The notes beneath the pieces were generated by a model that had not been told where the DNA came from, did not search any database, and worked only from the letters and a program-made list of their open reading frames with translations. The translations under genes and the position numbers were made by a program. A stretch of DNA of 64,000 bases from positions 124,001-188,000 of the forward strand of contig NZ_OY782774.1 in the NCBI RefSeq assembly GCF_963678245.1. The letters run 5' to 3'. Shown in pieces: positions 1 to 9,245 of the stretch; position 1 is the stretch's first letter; each line of letters opens with the position of its first letter. The DNA is from an uncultured Sunxiuqinia sp. GTDB taxonomy: Bacteria > Bacteroidota > Bacteroidia > Bacteroidales > Prolixibacteraceae.

Positions 1-129
1 GTCAATTTGACTAAAAACTTACAGAGTGATGGCGCTAAGTCTAAAGTTCGGAATGTAGTAGAGACTGTAAAAACAGAGTCGTCAGCAAAAACAAACTATG
101 TGAAGACACTTGGAATGTTTCGATTATAA
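1..129 (+). CDS. C-terminal end of an unidentified protein (partial)
   Basis: Frame 1 is open from the window edge and ends at TAA 127-129, giving the last 42 residues of a protein that begins outside the window. The tail is polar and Lys/Ser/Thr-rich and ends in GMFRL. No domain can be recognised. It lies 116 nt upstream of the injection-system tape-measure gene on the same strand, so it is probably another member of that locus, but this is inferred from position only. Confidence 0.5.
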   Translation, partial: VNLTKNLQSDGAKSKVRNVVETVKTESSAKTNYVKTLGMFRL

Positions 130-245
130 GTAGTGCGGATAATTTAGTGTCATGTTTCGAGTCTTTTACAATTTGTGATAGAAGCGAAACAGAAAATATC
201 AAACAAATAGGTCCGTGACCTTAATTTAAATACGCCCCAGCTAAA

Positions 246-1733
246 ATGGAAAAAGAAAAGCATCATATAATTCAAGGACTTCAAGTTGAGATCAATGTTG
301 CCAATAAACAAACTGGCCAGGCTGCAGCCGATCAAACTCAGGATATCATTAAAAATAAGATCATTCCAATTACAGAGAAAGTGTTGGATGAATGGTCCGA
401 TGAAAACACACATATCCAGCTGGATCGTCTGGAGATTGATTTGGGAACCATTCCGTTTGATGATTTGGCAAATGAAATGCCGGATCTATTTGAAACAAAA
501 ATTAAGGAAACATTGAAGGGTTTGTTTTTGCAAAGGCAGGAGATCGAAGAAGAATCACGCGATAATGCTGAGTATCCGAAGGTCTTATTAGATCAACTTA
601 TCTTCTTTCTGCAAAAAGGGCACTTCCCATGGCAATTGCATGTTGCTTACAAAAATCCTGATGAGATTGTGTTAGAATTGTTGAATGACGACAGTTCACA
701 GCTGATGAAACAACTAAAACCACTTTTGATTTCGAATGATGTGTTGAACCGCTTGATTCGTTCGCTGCATTCGGATACCATTGACTTGTTTTTAGCCGAA
801 ATTGCTTTCTCAGATGCGGCTACACAAGCTATGCTTCTGATTGGGGAGCTGGCACGTTTCAATCACATGCAAAATATTCATTTTGGTCGGGAGCAAATTG
901 AAGCCGCGGTATATCGACAGGCTATTAAGCGAGCTGCTCTCGGGCAGATTATTTTTACAGGCGAATCGGTGGCGAAAGTTGTTAGCGAGTTGCTCTTGTT
1001 TCTTAACTACGATCGAAAGCAAATTCCGGAGTACGTTAGGCAATTCTCAATGTTTGCAAAGTCAGAAAGGTTTTTAGCGCAATTTATAGATGTGATTGAT
1101 GAACTGACAAAGGAAGGGAGATTGGACGAATTGGATCGTCCTGATTCTGCAAACGAGGAAAACAGGAAAAAGCAGAAACCCGACAAAAAGGTCGCCGAGC
1201 AGGAACAAGGAAAAGAGCAGGTTGAAGACTCTACTATTTGTAACCTTGACAATGCCGGCTTAGTTCTGCTTTATCCCTATTTAAAACATCTTTTTGAGCA
1301 CTTGAAGTGGATGGAAAACAACCAGTTCAGAAACGAAAATAGGCGAGCACAAGCCGTATTGTTGACCGACTATTTGGTTTATGGTGAGCAGGACTTTGTT
1401 TCGGAGCATAAGTTGGTATTAAATAAAATCTTGTGCGGGATGCAGTCAAAGAAGGCTTTAAGTCCTTTGGTTGAAATAGGCGAGCAGGAAAAAAAGGAGG
1501 CTGATAAGCTTCTGATTTCAGCGATCAAACATTGGAGCATTATAAAAAATACATCGCCAGACGGATATCGCCATTCTTTTTTGAAACGAGACGGCGTATT
1601 GAAATTTGTAACTGAAAGTTGGCAGTTGAACATTGAACGTAAAAGTTACGATATATTGTTAGAATCGTTGCCTTATACAATCAGTATTATTCAACTGCCT
1701 TGGATGACTAATAAACTGAAAGTGGAATGGTAA
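246..1733 (+). CDS. Contractile injection system tape measure protein
   Basis: A 495-residue protein. Its N-terminus has the pattern of the CIS tape-measure family: HHIIQGLQVEINV, then a conserved stretch around residues 35-75 with the IQLDRLEIDLGTI motif. In phage-tail-like injection systems this protein sets tube length. A charged Lys/Glu-rich linker lies around residues 297-330, and a further conserved-looking segment near 340-390 (LVLLYPYLKHLFEHL). It is at the short end of the family, which would imply a short tube. The stop codon overlaps the start of the AAA+ ATPase gene (TAATG), the usual neighbour in Bacteroidota injection loci. The sheath, tube and baseplate genes are not in the window. 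Confidence 0.75.
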   Translation: MEKEKHHIIQGLQVEINVANKQTGQAAADQTQDIIKNKIIPITEKVLDEWSDENTHIQLDRLEIDLGTIPFDDLANEMPDLFETKIKETLKGLFLQRQEIEEESRDNAEYPKVLLDQLIFFLQKGHFPWQLHVAYKNPDEIVLELLNDDSSQLMKQLKPLLISNDVLNRLIRSLHSDTIDLFLAEIAFSDAATQAMLLIGELARFNHMQNIHFGREQIEAAVYRQAIKRAALGQIIFTGESVAKVVSELLLFLNYDRKQIPEYVRQFSMFAKSERFLAQFIDVIDELTKEGRLDELDRPDSANEENRKKQKPDKKVAEQEQGKEQVEDSTICNLDNAGLVLLYPYLKHLFEHLKWMENNQFRNENRRAQAVLLTDYLVYGEQDFVSEHKLVLNKILCGMQSKKALSPLVEIGEQEKKEADKLLISAIKHWSIIKNTSPDGYRHSFLKRDGVLKFVTESWQLNIERKSYDILLESLPYTISIIQLPWMTNKLKVEW

Positions 1734-2950
1734 TGGACAACATCATGAATAATGCGATGTCGCTTGAACAAGACTTTAAATGGTTTTCGAAGGTTTTGAA
1801 GGTTCGAATGAAGCTCTATTTTGATCAGGAGAACTCCGTGTCATCTGTTTACGATATTGAACCACCTGCTTTTAAGAAGGAGGAGTCTATTTATGCTGGT
1901 TTTATTAAATATTACAATTTGTCATTTGCTGAACGGATTTTGCTTTTGTTAGCCTTAATTCCGCATGTAAAACCAGAATTGCTTGATCCCTTGCTTTTGG
2001 TCAATCAAACGACTAATCGGGGCTGGACAGAATTTGGCGGCATCAAAGGAAAGAATCATGGCGGAGTTTTGCCAACGGGTGAAACCTTCGTGTTTATTAT
2101 GACTGGTGGTGTTTTGCAGGAGCGTTTTGCTTTGTCAGAAGCATTCAGTGGCGAACATGTTTTTGCGAAGCACCAAATATTGAAATTGGAGTCGGCCCCT
2201 GAAGGAGAACCTTATTTGTCTGGGATCATTCAAATTTCAGGCGATATTTTGGATCATTTAACGCGGGGCGAAGTTCATCGTCCGATGATGAGCTCAAAAT
2301 TCCCGGCTAAGCAGATAACCACAGAGCGAGACTGGATCGACCTTGTAGTCGATGAGAAGACCTTTCATCAAATTGAAGAAATAAAAACCTGGCTTGAATA
2401 TGGCAACACTTTACTTTACGAGTGGAACATGAGCAAGAAACTTCGTAAGGGCTATCGCTGTTTATTTCATGGTCCTTCAGGAACAGGAAAAACAATGACT
2501 GCCTGCTTGTTGGGAAAAGATACAGGCTGCGATGTTTACCGAATTGATTTGTCTATGGTTGTTTCTAAATACATTGGGGAAACCGAAAAAAAACTGTCGG
2601 CGGTTTTCAATCAGGCTGAAAATAAAAACTGGATTTTGTTTTTTGATGAGGCCGATGCTCTTTTTGGCAAGCGCACCAGCGTATCGGATGCACACGACCG
2701 CTATGCCAACCAGGAAGTTTCGTACTTGCTACAACGTATTGAAGATTATAATGGCTTGGTTTTATTGGCTTCCAATCAAAAAGATAATATGGATGAAGCC
2801 TTTACCCGACGATTTGATAATATCATCAATTTCTCTTTGCCACGGCCCGATCAACGATTGAAAATATGGGAAAATGCTTTTGCCGAAAAATCAACCTTAG
2901 CTAGTGATATTTCGCTAAAAGATATGAGCTATCAGGAGGAGCAATCATGA
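1727..2950 (+). CDS. CIS-associated AAA+ ATPase (C-terminus frameshifted)
   Basis: AAA+ ATPase of the contractile-injection type, thought to act in assembly or recycling of the particle. Walker A GPSGTGKT is near residue 248, Walker B ILFFDEADALF near 302, followed by a sensor-1-like LLASNQKDN and arginine finger region FTRRFDN. The first ~200 residues are the family-specific N-terminal domain. It overlaps the tape-measure gene (ATG at 1727 or 1733), indicating translational coupling. The frame ends early: after KDMSYQ the reading frame shifts and family-like lid sequence (GGAIMNAVGYASLMTLKKN) continues in the next frame to 3045. A lost G in the GG at 2935-2936 would restore it. Confidence 0.8.
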   Translation: MVMDNIMNNAMSLEQDFKWFSKVLKVRMKLYFDQENSVSSVYDIEPPAFKKEESIYAGFIKYYNLSFAERILLLLALIPHVKPELLDPLLLVNQTTNRGWTEFGGIKGKNHGGVLPTGETFVFIMTGGVLQERFALSEAFSGEHVFAKHQILKLESAPEGEPYLSGIIQISGDILDHLTRGEVHRPMMSSKFPAKQITTERDWIDLVVDEKTFHQIEEIKTWLEYGNTLLYEWNMSKKLRKGYRCLFHGPSGTGKTMTACLLGKDTGCDVYRIDLSMVVSKYIGETEKKLSAVFNQAENKNWILFFDEADALFGKRTSVSDAHDRYANQEVSYLLQRIEDYNGLVLLASNQKDNMDEAFTRRFDNIINFSLPRPDQRLKIWENAFAEKSTLASDISLKDMSYQEEQS

Positions 2951-3045
2951 ATGCTGTTGGCTATGCATCGCTAATGACTTTAAAGAAGAACTCGCAGGAA
3001 ATTTCGAAAAACGACTTGCTAACCTCAATGGAAGTGCCTCTATGA
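2935..3045 (+). pseudogene. Out-of-frame lid segment of the CIS ATPase
   Basis: Reading from 2935 gives GGAIMNAVGYASLMTLKKN, then SQEISKNDLL, ending at TGA 3043-3045. This is the helical lid that follows the AAA+ core in CIS ATPases. It is one frame behind the main ORF, consistent with one deleted base near 2935. Even when joined, the end is shorter than usual, because the family typically continues with a basic C-terminal helix. Confidence 0.55.
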
Positions 3046-3415
3046 TCTTCTAATCAAACAAATTTCCTTTCAGAATATAATACTCAGTGTCTTCAATTGA
3101 GCTCACTGTGTAGTTTTTATTTCATAAAGGATAATACGGAATAGGCTTTTCCGATTTTTTTTCTGGCTTAATGTAAAAAACGAATAATATCGGGCATGGT
3201 ACTCTTTCGTGTATTGATAGTCGATTACTAAGTTTGTTTGATACCAATTGTTAAACTCTTCCGAAAGAGTTTAGTAAAAGATTATTCGGGGTTGTAACTG
3301 TTTTGTAAACATTTGAATATGAGAAATAAATATACTCTGTTTAAAAAATACGTGTGAATATTAAACAAACATACTGTTTGCTTGTTGGTTAAACATGAAA
3401 ACATTAGGAGTATAG
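3046..3415. other. Intergenic stretch between CIS genes and folE
   Basis: This 370-nt AT-rich region holds no credible ORF. A perfect 9-bp inverted repeat (TAAACTCTT / AAGAGTTTA, loop CCGA) lies at 3252-3273 but has no T-run after it, so it is not a standard terminator. A purine-rich TTAGGAG at about 3403-3409 precedes the folE start and is a plausible ribosome site. No TAnnTTTG promoter was found. Confidence 0.5.
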
Positions 3416-4153
3416 ATGATGAAAGTAAAGGGTTTTGTTAAAACAAGTCAGCCGTTGCAATTAGTGAACGGTGGAACAAATGGGAGCTCTGTTAGTAATT
3501 TTGTAGATCATGATATCATTGGAGATAACCATGTCGCAACTTCAGTAGATACGCCATTGCGTGATGATGCATTTATGAAGAGCGCTGAGCAAAAGATGGC
3601 AATCATTGAAGACAAATTCCGAGATATAATGAATGCACTTGGACTCGATTTGACTGATGATAGCCTAAAGGGCACTCCCGGACGTGTTGCCAAAATGTAC
3701 GTTAAGGAGATCTTTAATGGACTACATCCTGAAAACAAGCCCAAGATTTCAGTTTTCGAAAATAAGTTTCTGTATGGCGAAATGCTAGTCGAAAAGAATA
3801 TTAATCTTAACTCGACCTGTGAACATCATTTTCTTCCAATTGTGGGAAAAGCTCACGTTGCTTACGTTTCTAGCGGGCAGGTAATAGGCTTATCAAAAAT
3901 AAATCGCATCGTTGACTATTTCGCCAGACGTCCACAGGTGCAGGAGCGCTTAACGGTTCAAATTGCAAGCGAATTGAAACGGATTTTAAAAACAGATGAT
4001 GTGGCTGTTTTAATAGATGCCAAACATATGTGTGTTTCATCGAGAGGTATTGAAGATGAAAGTAGTGCAACTGTTACTGCGGAGTACAGTGGCATATTTA
4101 AGCAACAAGACCGCAAGGACGAATTTCTAAAATATATTTCACTTGGAAAGTAA
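3416..4153 (+). CDS. folE: GTP cyclohydrolase I
   Basis: Converts GTP to 7,8-dihydroneopterin triphosphate, the first step of tetrahydrofolate and pterin synthesis; cytosolic. The catalytic domain starts near residue 60. The zinc ligands are visible: Cys135 and His138 in CEHH, and Cys206 in HMCVSSRG. The QVQERLTVQIA segment and the GLSK substrate motif are also present. At 245 residues it carries an N-terminal extension of about 50 poorly conserved residues. The start is ATG 3416 or 3419, supported by an upstream GGAG. It stands alone and is followed by a terminator at 4179-4205. The next folate gene in the window, folP, is 12 kb away. Confidence 0.93.
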   Translation: MMKVKGFVKTSQPLQLVNGGTNGSSVSNFVDHDIIGDNHVATSVDTPLRDDAFMKSAEQKMAIIEDKFRDIMNALGLDLTDDSLKGTPGRVAKMYVKEIFNGLHPENKPKISVFENKFLYGEMLVEKNINLNSTCEHHFLPIVGKAHVAYVSSGQVIGLSKINRIVDYFARRPQVQERLTVQIASELKRILKTDDVAVLIDAKHMCVSSRGIEDESSATVTAEYSGIFKQQDRKDEFLKYISLGK

Positions 4154-4178
4154 TTAGTTTTGCGCTATTCAGATTAAC

Positions 4179-4205
4179 CTCTCAATTTGTCTTGGGAGTT
4201 TTTTT
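4179..4205 (+). terminator. Intrinsic terminator after folE
   Basis: A stem CTCTCAA / TTGGGAG (7 bp with one T-G wobble, 6-nt loop) is followed directly by seven T residues. It starts 26 nt after the folE stop codon. Confidence 0.65.
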
Positions 4206-4296
4206 ATTCTTTGGCTTCGTTTGTATTTATTAAGAACGTTTGCAGCTTTTTGGAACAATTCTTGTCATTTTTATTAAAAAGAAAACAAGAACGACC

Positions 4297-4650
4297 ATGA
4301 AAAAAAGAATATTTTCAATTATACTAAGCTTATTTTTAATACTTCCTATCGCTTTTGGCGCCAAAGCAACCGAACCAGAAGTTGATAAAGAGGCCTTTAA
4401 AATCGAGAAAATTTATCCAAATCCGGTAAAAGACTTTGTTTATGTTGAGCTTTCTTCTAAAGAATATTCAATCGTTCAGTTTGATTTGATTGATATTCTT
4501 GGAAATAAAGTCAAACTATGGAAAAAAGTTGAACTAGTTCCGGGAAATCAGCATATACGACTAGAAACAAATGACTTAAATAATGGGTTTTACTTGCTTA
4601 GAGCGACGATCAATAAGCAAATAATTGTGAAGCGAATTCGCAAGCTCTAA
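4297..4650 (+). CDS. Small secreted protein with T9SS type A sorting domain
   Basis: 117 residues starting at ATG 4297; an upstream in-frame extension to 4240 lacks a good start. Residues 1-23 are a signal peptide (MKKRIFSIILSLFLILP). From about residue 35 the protein matches the C-terminal Por/T9SS type A sorting domain: KIYPNPVKDFVYVEL, a DILGNKV beta turn, NGFYLLRA, and the terminal VKRIRKL. This domain normally directs a large cargo protein through the type IX secretion system and is then removed. Here there is virtually no cargo, only about a dozen residues. It may be a remnant of a larger gene or a genuine small anchored protein. Confidence 0.75.
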   Translation: MKKRIFSIILSLFLILPIAFGAKATEPEVDKEAFKIEKIYPNPVKDFVYVELSSKEYSIVQFDLIDILGNKVKLWKKVELVPGNQHIRLETNDLNNGFYLLRATINKQIIVKRIRKL

Positions 4651-5003
4651 ATTACAATAGTTGTTGTTGTCTAATTTTTCTCCAAGACTTCAATTGATCT
4701 ATTGAACCACCAAAAACAAACGGCACATTTTCTAACGAATAATGGAATGTTATTGATGATTTGCCTATTTTATTTTGTAGTAACTAAACGATACGGCACT
4801 TGCTTTTTGATGATTTTCATAGAATCAGGTTTGACATTTTTCAATGTGTGTTATATAAAATATTTCCATAATTTCGATTTACTGTTAGGTATAATGGGAT
4901 TCTTTCAACTTGAATTACGAATAGAATGGAATTTGTAGGATGAGTTAAAGTTTATTTCAACGTCATTTTTTACTAACTTGTATATAAAACGTCAGAATTA
5001 GCG
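4651..5003. other. Intergenic stretch upstream of hutI
   Basis: 353 nt of AT-rich sequence. A 78-codon frame (4702-4938, TTG start) has a low-complexity hydrophobic translation with no recognisable features and is judged non-coding. No terminator, tRNA or promoter consensus was found. Confidence 0.5.
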
Positions 5004-6252
5004 ATGAAGTTGATATTGGAAAATATTAAGGAATTGGTGCAGGTTGAAGGAAAATCTAGAGGTTGGGTTGCAGGAAAAGAAATGGCTAAATTAGACGTAC
5101 TGAAAAATGCATATTGGGTTGTTGATGATGACCAAATTGATATTTTCGGATCGATGGATGATTTTAGCGAAGATTTGGTTGATGGTATGGAACTGATTCT
5201 GGAGATTGATTGCACAGGAAAAATCGTGTTACCCGGTTATTGCGATTCTCATACCCATGTGGGTTTTCCGGCTGGTTGCGAGTATGAATTTGTTAACCGG
5301 ATCAAGGGCCGAGCTTGCGAAAAGAATGCACGAAGAGAGCGAATGATTTTGAATTCGGCTAAAGAAATGGAGCAAGCTTCGGAAGATGATTTATTTGAAG
5401 CTGCAACAGTACGCTTGAATGAGATCAAACAAATGGGACCACCTCGGTGGAGATCAAGAGTGGGTACGGGCTAACTGTAGAGTCGGAGTTGAAAATGTTG
5501 CGTGTAATTATGCAGTTGAAAGAACATAGCCCTTTAATTATAAAATCCACATTTTTAGGGGCTAATGCAATACCTCCCGGTTTTAAGAATAATCGTCAAA
5601 AATATATCAACCTGATTATTCAGGAAATGCTTCGCGAGATCGCGAATGAAGGATTAGCGGATTACATAGATGTGTTTTGCGATCAAGGCTTTTTCACTCC
5701 TACAGAAACGGCCAGAATCCAAGAAGCGGGATTGAAGCATGATCTCCAGCCCAAAATACATACGAATGGATTTGGCCAGACCGGAGGGGTAGATATTGCA
5801 GTAAAGCATCAAGCACTTTCTGTTGATTGTTTGACGTATATTGGAGAAAACGAAATTTCCGCTTTGCTTAAGTCGGAGACCATGCCAACCATTTTGCCTG
5901 GAGCTGCTTTCTTTTTAAACGAACATTTATCACCTGTACGAAAGATGATTGATGCTGGTTTGCCTATCGCTCTGGCCAGCGATTATAACCCGGTAATGCA
6001 CCTTCTGGTAATATGAATTTTGTTCAATCATTGGCCTGTATTAACTCCTGCATGACACCTGAAGAAGCGCTTAATGCCAGTACCTTGAATTCGGCTTATG
6101 CGATGGGCTTAGAAAACAGTGTGGGAAGCATTTGTAAAGGAAAGCAGGCCAATTTGTTAATAACAAAGGAACTTCCATCGTACACAGCTATTCCTTATTA
6201 TTTTGGAACCAATCCTATTGAGACTGTCATTATCAATGGCGAAATTTATTAG
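5004..6252 (+). pseudogene. hutI: Imidazolonepropionase (two frameshifts)
   Basis: Hydrolyses 4-imidazolone-5-propionate to N-formimino-L-glutamate in histidine degradation. The reading frame is broken in two places. Segment 5004-5437 carries the metal-binding DSHTH. A base is missing near 5435-5438 (GGG), after which VEIKSGYGLTVESEL continues in another frame. A second base is missing near 5989-5993 (CCCGG), where NPGNAPSGNMNF would be restored. Joined, the product is about 416 residues, normal for the family. Besides the indels, the usual VDHL motif reads VDCL, losing a conserved catalytic-site His, and the VFAGxR segment after HTH is altered (GFPAGC). These substitutions suggest real decay rather than only base-calling error. 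Confidence 0.8.
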
Positions 6253-6328
6253 TTTCGAAGAACTAGTTCGTATATATTTGAAGCAAAATTCACGTCATTA
6301 AAGACCCGTGGATAAAAGTTTAAACGTA

Positions 6329-7375
6329 ATGACACAACTAATAGAATGTGTGCCGAATTTCAGCGAAGGAAGAAATCTAGTCGTAATCAATCAGATTACA
6401 GATGCGATTGAAAGCGTTAACGGCATAAAACTACTAAATGTTGATCCAGGGAAAGCTACCAACAGGACTGTTGTGACTTTCGTTGGCGAACCACTTGCTG
6501 TGATTGAAGCAGCTTTTCGCGGTATACAAAAAGCTTCTGAAGTTATTGATATGAGTAAACAACACGGGGAGCACCCTCGCTTTGGTGCTACTGATGTTTG
6601 TCCTCTGGTGCCAATTACAGGTATTTCAATGGAGGAAACTGTTGAGTATGCCTACCGATTAGCAAAGCGAATTGGCGATGAACTTGAAATACCTGTGTTT
6701 TGCTATGAGTTTGCAGCAAGAAGCGAGCTTCGAAAAAGCCTTGCAAATTGCCGTCTTGGAGAATATGAAGGATTGCCTGATAGGTTGAAAGATCCAAATT
6801 GGCAACCGGATTTTGGTCCCTCAAAACCAAATGTAAATGCTGGAGCAATTGCAGTTGGAGCCCGCAATTTCTTGATTGCTTATAATGTTAATTTGAATAC
6901 CCGTTCGGTAGTATCGGCTAATGCAGTTGCTTCTGATGTGCGGGAGTCTGGCCGTTTGAAGCGTGAGAGAGGCAAAATAGTTAAAGATGAAAACGGGAAT
7001 TCGGTTCGCATCCCGGGAGCATTAAAGAAAGTGCGTGCGATTGGTTGGTACATTGAAGAATATGAGATTGCACAAGTTTCCATGAATTTGATCGACGTTT
7101 CGATAACCCCGATCCATATCGCTTATAACGAAGTATGTAAAAGCGCAGAACGAAGAGGGTTGAGTGTTACTGGTTCCGAGCTAATCGGACTTATTCCATT
7201 GCAGGCAATGCTTGATGCCGGTAACTATTTTTTGCCAAACCGAAATCGTACAACTCATATTTCTGATGAAGAGATTATCGATATGGCAATCAAGTCAATG
7301 GGATTAGATGAGCTGGCACCATTTAATCCACGTGAACTGATTATTGAGTATTTATTGGAAGCTCGACTGACATAA
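6329..7375 (+). CDS. ftcD: Glutamate formimidoyltransferase
   Basis: Transfers the formimino group of N-formimino-L-glutamate to tetrahydrofolate, yielding glutamate. It corresponds to the transferase half of the bifunctional mammalian FTCD, without the cyclodeaminase. The N-terminus has the family signature LIECVPNFSEGRN, followed by GEHPRFGATDVCPLVP containing the catalytic His, then NAGAIAVGARNFLIAYNVNL. 348 residues from ATG 6329; a GTG 21 nt upstream is in frame but extends before the conserved start. It lies directly downstream of hutI, which makes its substrate, so the two form a histidine-utilisation pair. hutH and hutU are not in the window. Confidence 0.9.
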   Translation: MTQLIECVPNFSEGRNLVVINQITDAIESVNGIKLLNVDPGKATNRTVVTFVGEPLAVIEAAFRGIQKASEVIDMSKQHGEHPRFGATDVCPLVPITGISMEETVEYAYRLAKRIGDELEIPVFCYEFAARSELRKSLANCRLGEYEGLPDRLKDPNWQPDFGPSKPNVNAGAIAVGARNFLIAYNVNLNTRSVVSANAVASDVRESGRLKRERGKIVKDENGNSVRIPGALKKVRAIGWYIEEYEIAQVSMNLIDVSITPIHIAYNEVCKSAERRGLSVTGSELIGLIPLQAMLDAGNYFLPNRNRTTHISDEEIIDMAIKSMGLDELAPFNPRELIIEYLLEARLT

Positions 7376-7473
7376 TTAGAGTTTTACCGAAACTGTGAAC
7401 ACTATATTCCATCCCCAATTATGAAGTGATTATGTGTCTTGTTATGACGAGCAATATGAAGCGTAATAGGGTT

Positions 7474-8340
7474 TTAAAGGAAGTTTGAAATTTGGCGCAA
7501 GTCTTTTACTTTATCCTGATGCCCGAGTGACTCATAGCTTTCGATCAGGCTACCCAGTAATTTTTTCACAATTATTTTGTCTTCACAAGGTTTATAAAAA
7601 TCATCGGAGCCAAATTGCTCATTTTTGTTCAAAAAATAATCAACTTCCTTCCGCCCTATAATAGCTCCTTTATTTGATGGATTGATATAAAAAAGAACCG
7701 GTGATTGATGTCCTCTTCCGTGTGCTTTTTGAGCTGCTTCAGCATCAACATAAGCGAGTAAAGGCGTTTTTGGAAAGTTGACAAAATGTACTGGCAAACT
7801 CAACTCGCGAGCAACCAACGCATACAAAATAGCGATTGAAATTGCATTGCCTTTTTTTGTCTCAAGTAATTGATTGATATAACAGTTTTGTGGCGAATTG
7901 AGGTTGTTAAGATTGACCGAAAATTTATTGGTGTCGTAGAAAATATGATTTAGAACGGTAATCTTTTCCAGAGAAGTCAGCCTGTTATTAATTTCAAGCC
8001 AGACATCATTACTAATCTTCTGAATTTTAGACTTGATGCTTTTTAACTTCAAATCAGGGTATTGGTAACTGGAAATGAGAAAGATGCCTTCAAATAGATC
8101 AACTTCTTTTTGGTTGTTCCAATTCCATAGTTTAGTTCGGGTTTCGCTGAATTGGATTTGTTGAATCAGATTTTCAATTCGCATTTGGATTAATTCATCT
8201 AAACTGGTCTCCCAAATATGTTCCAATTGATCAACAATTTTGCTATCCTCACACAGCAATTGTTGCTCTACTTCTTCATACACGGCTTCATCCGGATCAT
8301 CCAATAACGTAATTAGGGCTTGCAATCGATCACTTTTCAT
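7474..8340 (-). CDS. SirB1/transglutaminase-like family protein
   Basis: 288 residues. The central part (about residues 90-230) matches the transglutaminase-like superfamily found in SirB1 proteins: LEKITVLNHIFYD, then FSVNLNNLNSPQNCYINQLL, then KGNAISIAILYALVARELSLPV. The active-site cysteine expected in true transglutaminases is not obvious, since the KKGNAIS position lacks it, as in most SirB1-type members. The N-terminal 80 residues are helical and charged. The start is 6 nt downstream of the nucleoside phosphorylase gene, so the two form an operon. The molecular function of this family is unknown. Confidence 0.75.
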   Translation of the reverse strand: MKSDRLQALITLLDDPDEAVYEEVEQQLLCEDSKIVDQLEHIWETSLDELIQMRIENLIQQIQFSETRTKLWNWNNQKEVDLFEGIFLISSYQYPDLKLKSIKSKIQKISNDVWLEINNRLTSLEKITVLNHIFYDTNKFSVNLNNLNSPQNCYINQLLETKKGNAISIAILYALVARELSLPVHFVNFPKTPLLAYVDAEAAQKAHGRGHQSPVLFYINPSNKGAIIGRKEVDYFLNKNEQFGSDDFYKPCEDKIIVKKLLGSLIESYESLGHQDKVKDLRQISNFL

Positions 8341-8346
8341 AGCATA

Positions 8347-9222
8347 CTATGAGTTACTTATCTTTTCTAAAACTAATTCAATCAATTTTTCCATATAGGA
8401 ATGATAGGATCCGTTTGCTTTCTTATTCGTTCGGCTTGCAATAATCAGGCAAACCGTTATAGCCTCATGACCAAGTAAAGCCGAAAGTCCGTAAATAGCA
8501 GAGCACTCCATTTCGTAGTTCGTGACCTGAAGTTCATTGTAGTAAAAGCTCTCTATTTTTTCATTCAATGATGGATCAATTGTTTTCAGCCTGAGTTCAC
8601 GCCCTTGGGGGCCATAAAACCCGGGAGCCGAAATCGTCACCCCTTCGTGAAAAAGGTTTTTGTCAGAAAATAATTTGAATAGTAAGGGCGAACAATCTAC
8701 CACATAAGGACGTCCAAGTATCGTGTTCCACTCTGTGTGATTAAAAAAGTTCTTCTCAAAGTCAATATCTGATATGAGCTCTCGATCTGCGTAAAAATTT
8801 AGCAATCCGTCGAAGCCAATTGCTTTTTTTGATACTACAAAGGAGTTAACCGACAAATGTTTTTGCATACCTCCGGAAGTTCCAATGCGTATAATTTTAA
8901 GAGAGCGCTTTTCATCTTTTATTTTACGTTTGTCCAGATCAATATTTACCAATGCGTCAAGTTCGTTTAATACAATATCGATATTGTCGGTGCCAATGCC
9001 TGTGGAAATGACTGTTATACGCGTATTGTTGTACTTTCCGGTAGTGGAAACAAATTCTCTGTTTTGAACAGTATATTCAACTTCTGAAAGAAATGACTGA
9101 ATTGCTTTAACCCGAGATGGATCGCCTACAAGAATCACATAATCAGCTATGTTTTCAGGCTTTAAATGAAGGTGAAAAATACTTCCGTCTTTGTTGATGA
9201 TTAGTTCTGAAGACCCGATCAT
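8347..9222 (-). CDS. Nucleoside phosphorylase (uridine phosphorylase-like)
   Basis: Member of the PNP/UDP phosphorylase family, which splits nucleosides with phosphate to base and ribose-1-phosphate. Visible motifs are VILVGDPSRVKAI (phosphate-binding GDP), TVISTGIGTDNIDIVLNEL, a glycine-rich RIGTSGG near residue 115, and the nucleoside-binding NYEMECSAIYGLSALLGHEA near residue 233. The MECSAIYG variant resembles uridine phosphorylases more than purine enzymes, but the substrate cannot be fixed from sequence. 291 residues, full length. A canonical promoter lies just upstream (9246-9276), and the SirB1-like gene follows in the same transcript. Confidence 0.85.
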   Translation of the reverse strand: MIGSSELIINKDGSIFHLHLKPENIADYVILVGDPSRVKAIQSFLSEVEYTVQNREFVSTTGKYNNTRITVISTGIGTDNIDIVLNELDALVNIDLDKRKIKDEKRSLKIIRIGTSGGMQKHLSVNSFVVSKKAIGFDGLLNFYADRELISDIDFEKNFFNHTEWNTILGRPYVVDCSPLLFKLFSDKNLFHEGVTISAPGFYGPQGRELRLKTIDPSLNEKIESFYYNELQVTNYEMECSAIYGLSALLGHEAITVCLIIASRTNKKANGSYHSYMEKLIELVLEKISNS

Positions 9223-9245
9223 ACAAGAGTATTTTGATTATATGC

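Noticed and set aside
3252-3273. 9-bp perfect inverted repeat upstream of folE as a terminator
   Set aside because: No T-run follows on either strand, so it is only a possible structure or binding site.
4702-4938. 78-codon plus-strand ORF between the T9SS protein and hutI
   Set aside because: TTG start, low-complexity hydrophobic composition, no motif, no ribosome site; reads as chance in AT-rich DNA.
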